Positions 13,215-15,929 of a DNA stretch of 15,929 nt are shown in pieces; the stretch's first letter is position 1; every line of letters starts with the position of its first letter. Source of the stretch: Sulfurospirillum arcachonense (lineage in GTDB: Bacteria > Campylobacterota > Campylobacteria > Campylobacterales > Sulfurospirillaceae); contig DQTM01000281.1 of the NCBI GenBank assembly GCA_015662785.1, forward strand, positions 1 through 15,929, read 5' to 3'. A program made the translations under genes and the position numbers. Under the pieces are notes generated by a model. The model worked only from the letters and a program-made list of their open reading frames with translations. It did no database searches and was not told where the DNA came from.

Positions 13215-15922
13215 GCAATTTTGAACCATACCTAGCCCTAGAAGCCAGTGCCGGAAGCGGAAAGACTTATGCTCTTTCTGTTCGTTATATTGCACTTCTT
13301 TATCTTGGAGCAAATCCTTCTAAGATACTTACACTTACATTTACAAACAAAGCAGCGGCGGAGATGAAAAGTCGTATTTGTGAAGTGTTGAAAGATTTGG
13401 AAAACAGGAGTGAGTTAGAGGCTATAAGTGAACAAGTTGGGCTTACATGTAAAGAAGTTTTAGAGAAAAAAGATAAAGTGTTAGAGCAGTTTTTGAGTGA
13501 GGATTTGCTTATATCTACGATCGACTCTTTTTTTGCCAAGATTCTTCGTAAGTTTGCGCTTAATGCTGGCTTTATGCCAGATTTTAAGATAGAGACTGAT
13601 TCTTTACATGTAGAGATTTTAGAGCGATTCTTGAGGCTTTGTATTCAAGAGAAGAAGTACGATACACTTTTGAAGTTTAGCATTCATGAGAGTAAAAAGC
13701 TTTCCGATATATTTGATTTACTTGATGAGTTTTATGATAAAGAGAGTGAGTTTGACCCAAAAAAGGTGGAGAAAGCTTTACATGTAAACCCTAAACAAGT
13801 TCTTGTTATCTTGGAAGAGTTGAAAGAATTGTTTGCAAAAGAGGGTGCAAAAGACAGTGTTTTAAAAACTTTTGATGCTTCTAGCATAACAGAAGTGATG
13901 AAAAAGAAGTATTTATCAAAAGATGATTTGGAGTACTGGCAATATAAGAAGCACGTTACACCTGCCATAAGTGAACTTTTTGAGACTCTAAAAGATGTTT
14001 TGGCAAACTACTTAAATGAGAGAGAAAAGTACTTGCTTGGAGAACTTAGTGAGCTATTTTATATTTATAAGTATGCGATACGCTCAACAAATAAAGAACT
14101 TTCAACTCTAAGTTTTGCAGATGTGACCAATGCTCTATATACACTTCTTGAAGATGAGATTTCAAAAGATTTTTTGTATTTTAGACTTGATGGCAAGATA
14201 GAGCATATACTTATAGATGAGTTTCAAGATACAAACATAATGCAGTATAAGATTTTGGCTCCACTCATGAGCGAGATAGTCTCAGGAATTGGCTCTAGTG
14301 AGTTTAAGTCACTGTTTTTTGTGGGCGATATAAAACAGTCTATCTACCGCTTTCGTGGAGGGGCAAAGGAGCTTTTTAAACATGCTCGTGAAGAGTTCGG
14401 AGTTAAAAGGGAAGTACTTGATACAAACTATAGAAGTAGCAAAAACGTAGTAGAGTATGTCAATGATATATTTGAGCCTACTATAAAAGGTTATGAAAGA
14501 CAAAAAGTAAAGAGTGAAAAAGTGGGGTTTGTAGAAGTCTGTTTTAGTGATGAAGTGGAAGATATAGTACTAGAAAAAGTGAAGTTTTTGTTAGAAGGGG
14601 GAGTAAGTCCCAAAGATATAGCAATCTTAACTCATCAAAACAAAGATGCAAAAACACTCAAAGAACAACTTTTAAATAATATAAAAGATATAAATGTTCA
14701 AACAGAAGCAACCATAAAGCTCATAAGTGTACCTATCGTAGGGGCTATTTTAGATTTATTAAAGTATGCTTACTTCAAAGACGAGATATATAAACAGAAC
14801 TTTTTAGTAGTTATTGGGTTTGATTGGCGTGAAGCTGTTGATATGAGTTGGATAAATCTCAACAAGACTCCGATGCAGATGATAATAGCCATAGTTAAAC
14901 GTTATGAAATATTTGATAACGACATGGACATTATAAAACTAGTAGAACTTAGCAGTCGTTATGAAGATATAGAGTCGTTTTTATTTGAGTGCGATAGTTT
15001 TGGCGAAGATGCTAAGAGTGAAGATAATGATGGCATAAAGATATTAACTATTCACAAATCAAAAGGTTTAGAGTTTGAGCACGTCATAGTAGCTGACAGA
15101 CTTGGAAGCAAACGTGGAGGAGGGGGAACTCTTCTTTACGAGTATGACGACATAGATTTGGTTGGTATTTACCAACGAGTAAGCCAAAGAGAATTTTTAG
15201 ATGAAAAGTATGCGTTGGCAAAAGCAAAAGAGGAAGTTTTAAGCAAAGAAGATGTTCTGAACATGCACTATGTTGCTTTTACAAGGGCTGAGAGTTCTTT
15301 GATAGTGTGTGCAAAAAACAAAGGTAGTGCTTATGAACACTTAGCACTTGAAGAGTTAAAACAAGGTAACATTGAAGTCAAAAAGAGTTCTACATGTAAA
15401 GAAAAATCTCTACATGTAATGGCGCAAACTCTACAATCTCATGGAACACAAGAGAGTATAAAAAAAGATGAGACGAGTGAGTCAGATCACTTTGCAATCA
15501 CGTATGGTTTAGCACTACATCACTGTCTTGAGATGATGAGTGAGTTTAGCGAAAAGTCATTAGAGCGAGCATTTGTCTCTACATGTAACAGATATTCAGT
15601 TGTATTAAGTGAGCAAAATCTCAATAGTATATATAGTAGAATACAAAGACTTTTAGCAGATGAAAAATTTATATCATTTCTCAAAGATGGGAAACTATAT
15701 AAAGAACAACCTATAGTTTTTAACGGTGAGAGAAAACAGATAGATTTGTTGATTGAAAAAGATGATGAGGTTATAGTAATAGACTATAAGAGTTCTTTAC
15801 ATGTAAACGATTCACACCTTGCTCAGATAGGACTTTACAAAAAGGCTATGGGTAAGATAAGCAGTAAAAAAGTATCTGCTTATCTAGTTTATCTTAGAGA
15901 GGAAGAGATTAAAATAATTTAA
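13211..15922 (+). CDS. addA: AddA/RecB-like UvrD-family helicase-nuclease
   Basis: AddA is the motor and one of two nucleases of the break-processing enzyme. The 903-residue protein carries the superfamily-1A motifs in order: Walker A ASAGSGKT (Lys18, Thr19), motif Ia TLTFTNKAAAEMK, Walker B LIDEFQDTN (Asp336, Glu337), motif III GDIKQSIYRFRGG from Gly372, motif IV-like DTNYRSS, motif V TIHKSKGLEFEHVIV (His615) and motif VI VAFTRAES (Arg692). The C-terminal nuclease has QIDLLIE (Asp845) and VIDYKSS (Asp858, Lys860) followed by QIGLYKKAM. All catalytic residues are present. No Fe-S cysteine set is seen, as is usual for AddA. No good ribosome-binding site precedes the ATG; translation probably relies on the overlapping end of the toxin frame. 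Seven TACATGTA copies are inside the gene. Confidence 0.93.
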   Translation: MSNFEPYLALEASAGSGKTYALSVRYIALLYLGANPSKILTLTFTNKAAAEMKSRICEVLKDLENRSELEAISEQVGLTCKEVLEKKDKVLEQFLSEDLLISTIDSFFAKILRKFALNAGFMPDFKIETDSLHVEILERFLRLCIQEKKYDTLLKFSIHESKKLSDIFDLLDEFYDKESEFDPKKVEKALHVNPKQVLVILEELKELFAKEGAKDSVLKTFDASSITEVMKKKYLSKDDLEYWQYKKHVTPAISELFETLKDVLANYLNEREKYLLGELSELFYIYKYAIRSTNKELSTLSFADVTNALYTLLEDEISKDFLYFRLDGKIEHILIDEFQDTNIMQYKILAPLMSEIVSGIGSSEFKSLFFVGDIKQSIYRFRGGAKELFKHAREEFGVKREVLDTNYRSSKNVVEYVNDIFEPTIKGYERQKVKSEKVGFVEVCFSDEVEDIVLEKVKFLLEGGVSPKDIAILTHQNKDAKTLKEQLLNNIKDINVQTEATIKLISVPIVGAILDLLKYAYFKDEIYKQNFLVVIGFDWREAVDMSWINLNKTPMQMIIAIVKRYEIFDNDMDIIKLVELSSRYEDIESFLFECDSFGEDAKSEDNDGIKILTIHKSKGLEFEHVIVADRLGSKRGGGGTLLYEYDDIDLVGIYQRVSQREFLDEKYALAKAKEEVLSKEDVLNMHYVAFTRAESSLIVCAKNKGSAYEHLALEELKQGNIEVKKSSTCKEKSLHVMAQTLQSHGTQESIKKDETSESDHFAITYGLALHHCLEMMSEFSEKSLERAFVSTCNRYSVVLSEQNLNSIYSRIQRLLADEKFISFLKDGKLYKEQPIVFNGERKQIDLLIEKDDEVIVIDYKSSLHVNDSHLAQIGLYKKAMGKISSKKVSAYLVYLREEEIKII
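13444..15805. repeat. Seven copies of the palindrome TACATGTA within addA
   Basis: Copies start at 13444, 13605, 13779, 15391, 15411, 15580 and 15798. Two are only 20 bases apart. Those at 13605, 13779, 15411 and 15798 are read as L-H-V and those at 13444, 15391 and 15580 as x-T-C. Some fall in loops, for example right after the nuclease motif VIDYKSS (SLHVND). All fit YTACATGTAR. Confidence 0.85.
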
Positions 15923-15929
15923 AATAGAG

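Noticed and set aside
1..15929. CRISPR arrays, tRNA or rRNA genes, insertion sequences, prophage genes.
   Set aside because: No regularly spaced long repeats, no cloverleaf-like segments in the short gaps, and no transposase or phage motifs were seen.

Overview
The window is AT-rich, densely packed, mostly plus-strand bacterial DNA. It reads as the chromosome of a Campylobacterota (epsilonproteobacterial) member, probably a Sulfurimonas/Sulfuricurvum-type organism. The main reasons are a DUF507-carA pair, a soluble PAS kinase with the HQWRQPL phospho-acceptor box, a four-gene ccoNOQP cbb3 oxidase operon followed by a DUF4006 protein, and an AddB/AddA helicase-nuclease pair. From memory (not checked here), Campylobacter jejuni has nearly the same order around ccoNOQP. 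Species cannot be fixed from the sequence alone.

Layout. 1-96 is the tail of a membrane protein that looks like a LysE/RhtB exporter. 294-1286 is a stand-alone PHP-fold metallo-phosphoesterase, flanked by a short direct repeat and a structured leader. 1369-4961 is a tightly coupled run of DUF507 protein, carA, PAS histidine kinase and OmpR-type response regulator, with stop/start overlaps at every junction, closed by a hairpin at 4965-4995. The 181-base gap before ccoN holds a three-copy 10-11 bp tandem repeat, a TATAAT box and a 13-bp palindrome. 5143-8691 is the cytochrome cbb3 operon: ccoN, ccoO, ccoQ, ccoP, a DUF4006 protein and a 29-residue membrane microprotein. A strong intrinsic terminator follows at 8716-8749, inside the beginning of the next gene. 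8693-9803 encodes a membrane-anchored periplasmic protein and a FixH-family protein. 9805-10158 is a convergent gene for a small exported protein. 10237-15922 encodes AddB and AddA, with a Phd/YefM-RelE/ParE-type toxin-antitoxin cassette between them.

Function. Most of the window serves microaerobic respiration (high-affinity oxidase plus accessory proteins) and its probable control by the adjacent two-component system. The last third serves double-strand-break repair. 

Most unusual observations. (1) The palindrome TACATGTA occurs twelve times inside the two add genes, always as YTACATGTAR, always in the two reading frames that avoid a stop, and I found it nowhere else in the window. (2) The toxin has lost one base near its 3' end, removing the catalytic C-terminus; restoring one base regenerates a classical RelE-like tail whose stop codon overlaps the addA start. 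(3) A terminator lies within a signal-peptide coding region right after the oxidase operon. (4) A 29-residue microprotein gene ends the oxidase operon.
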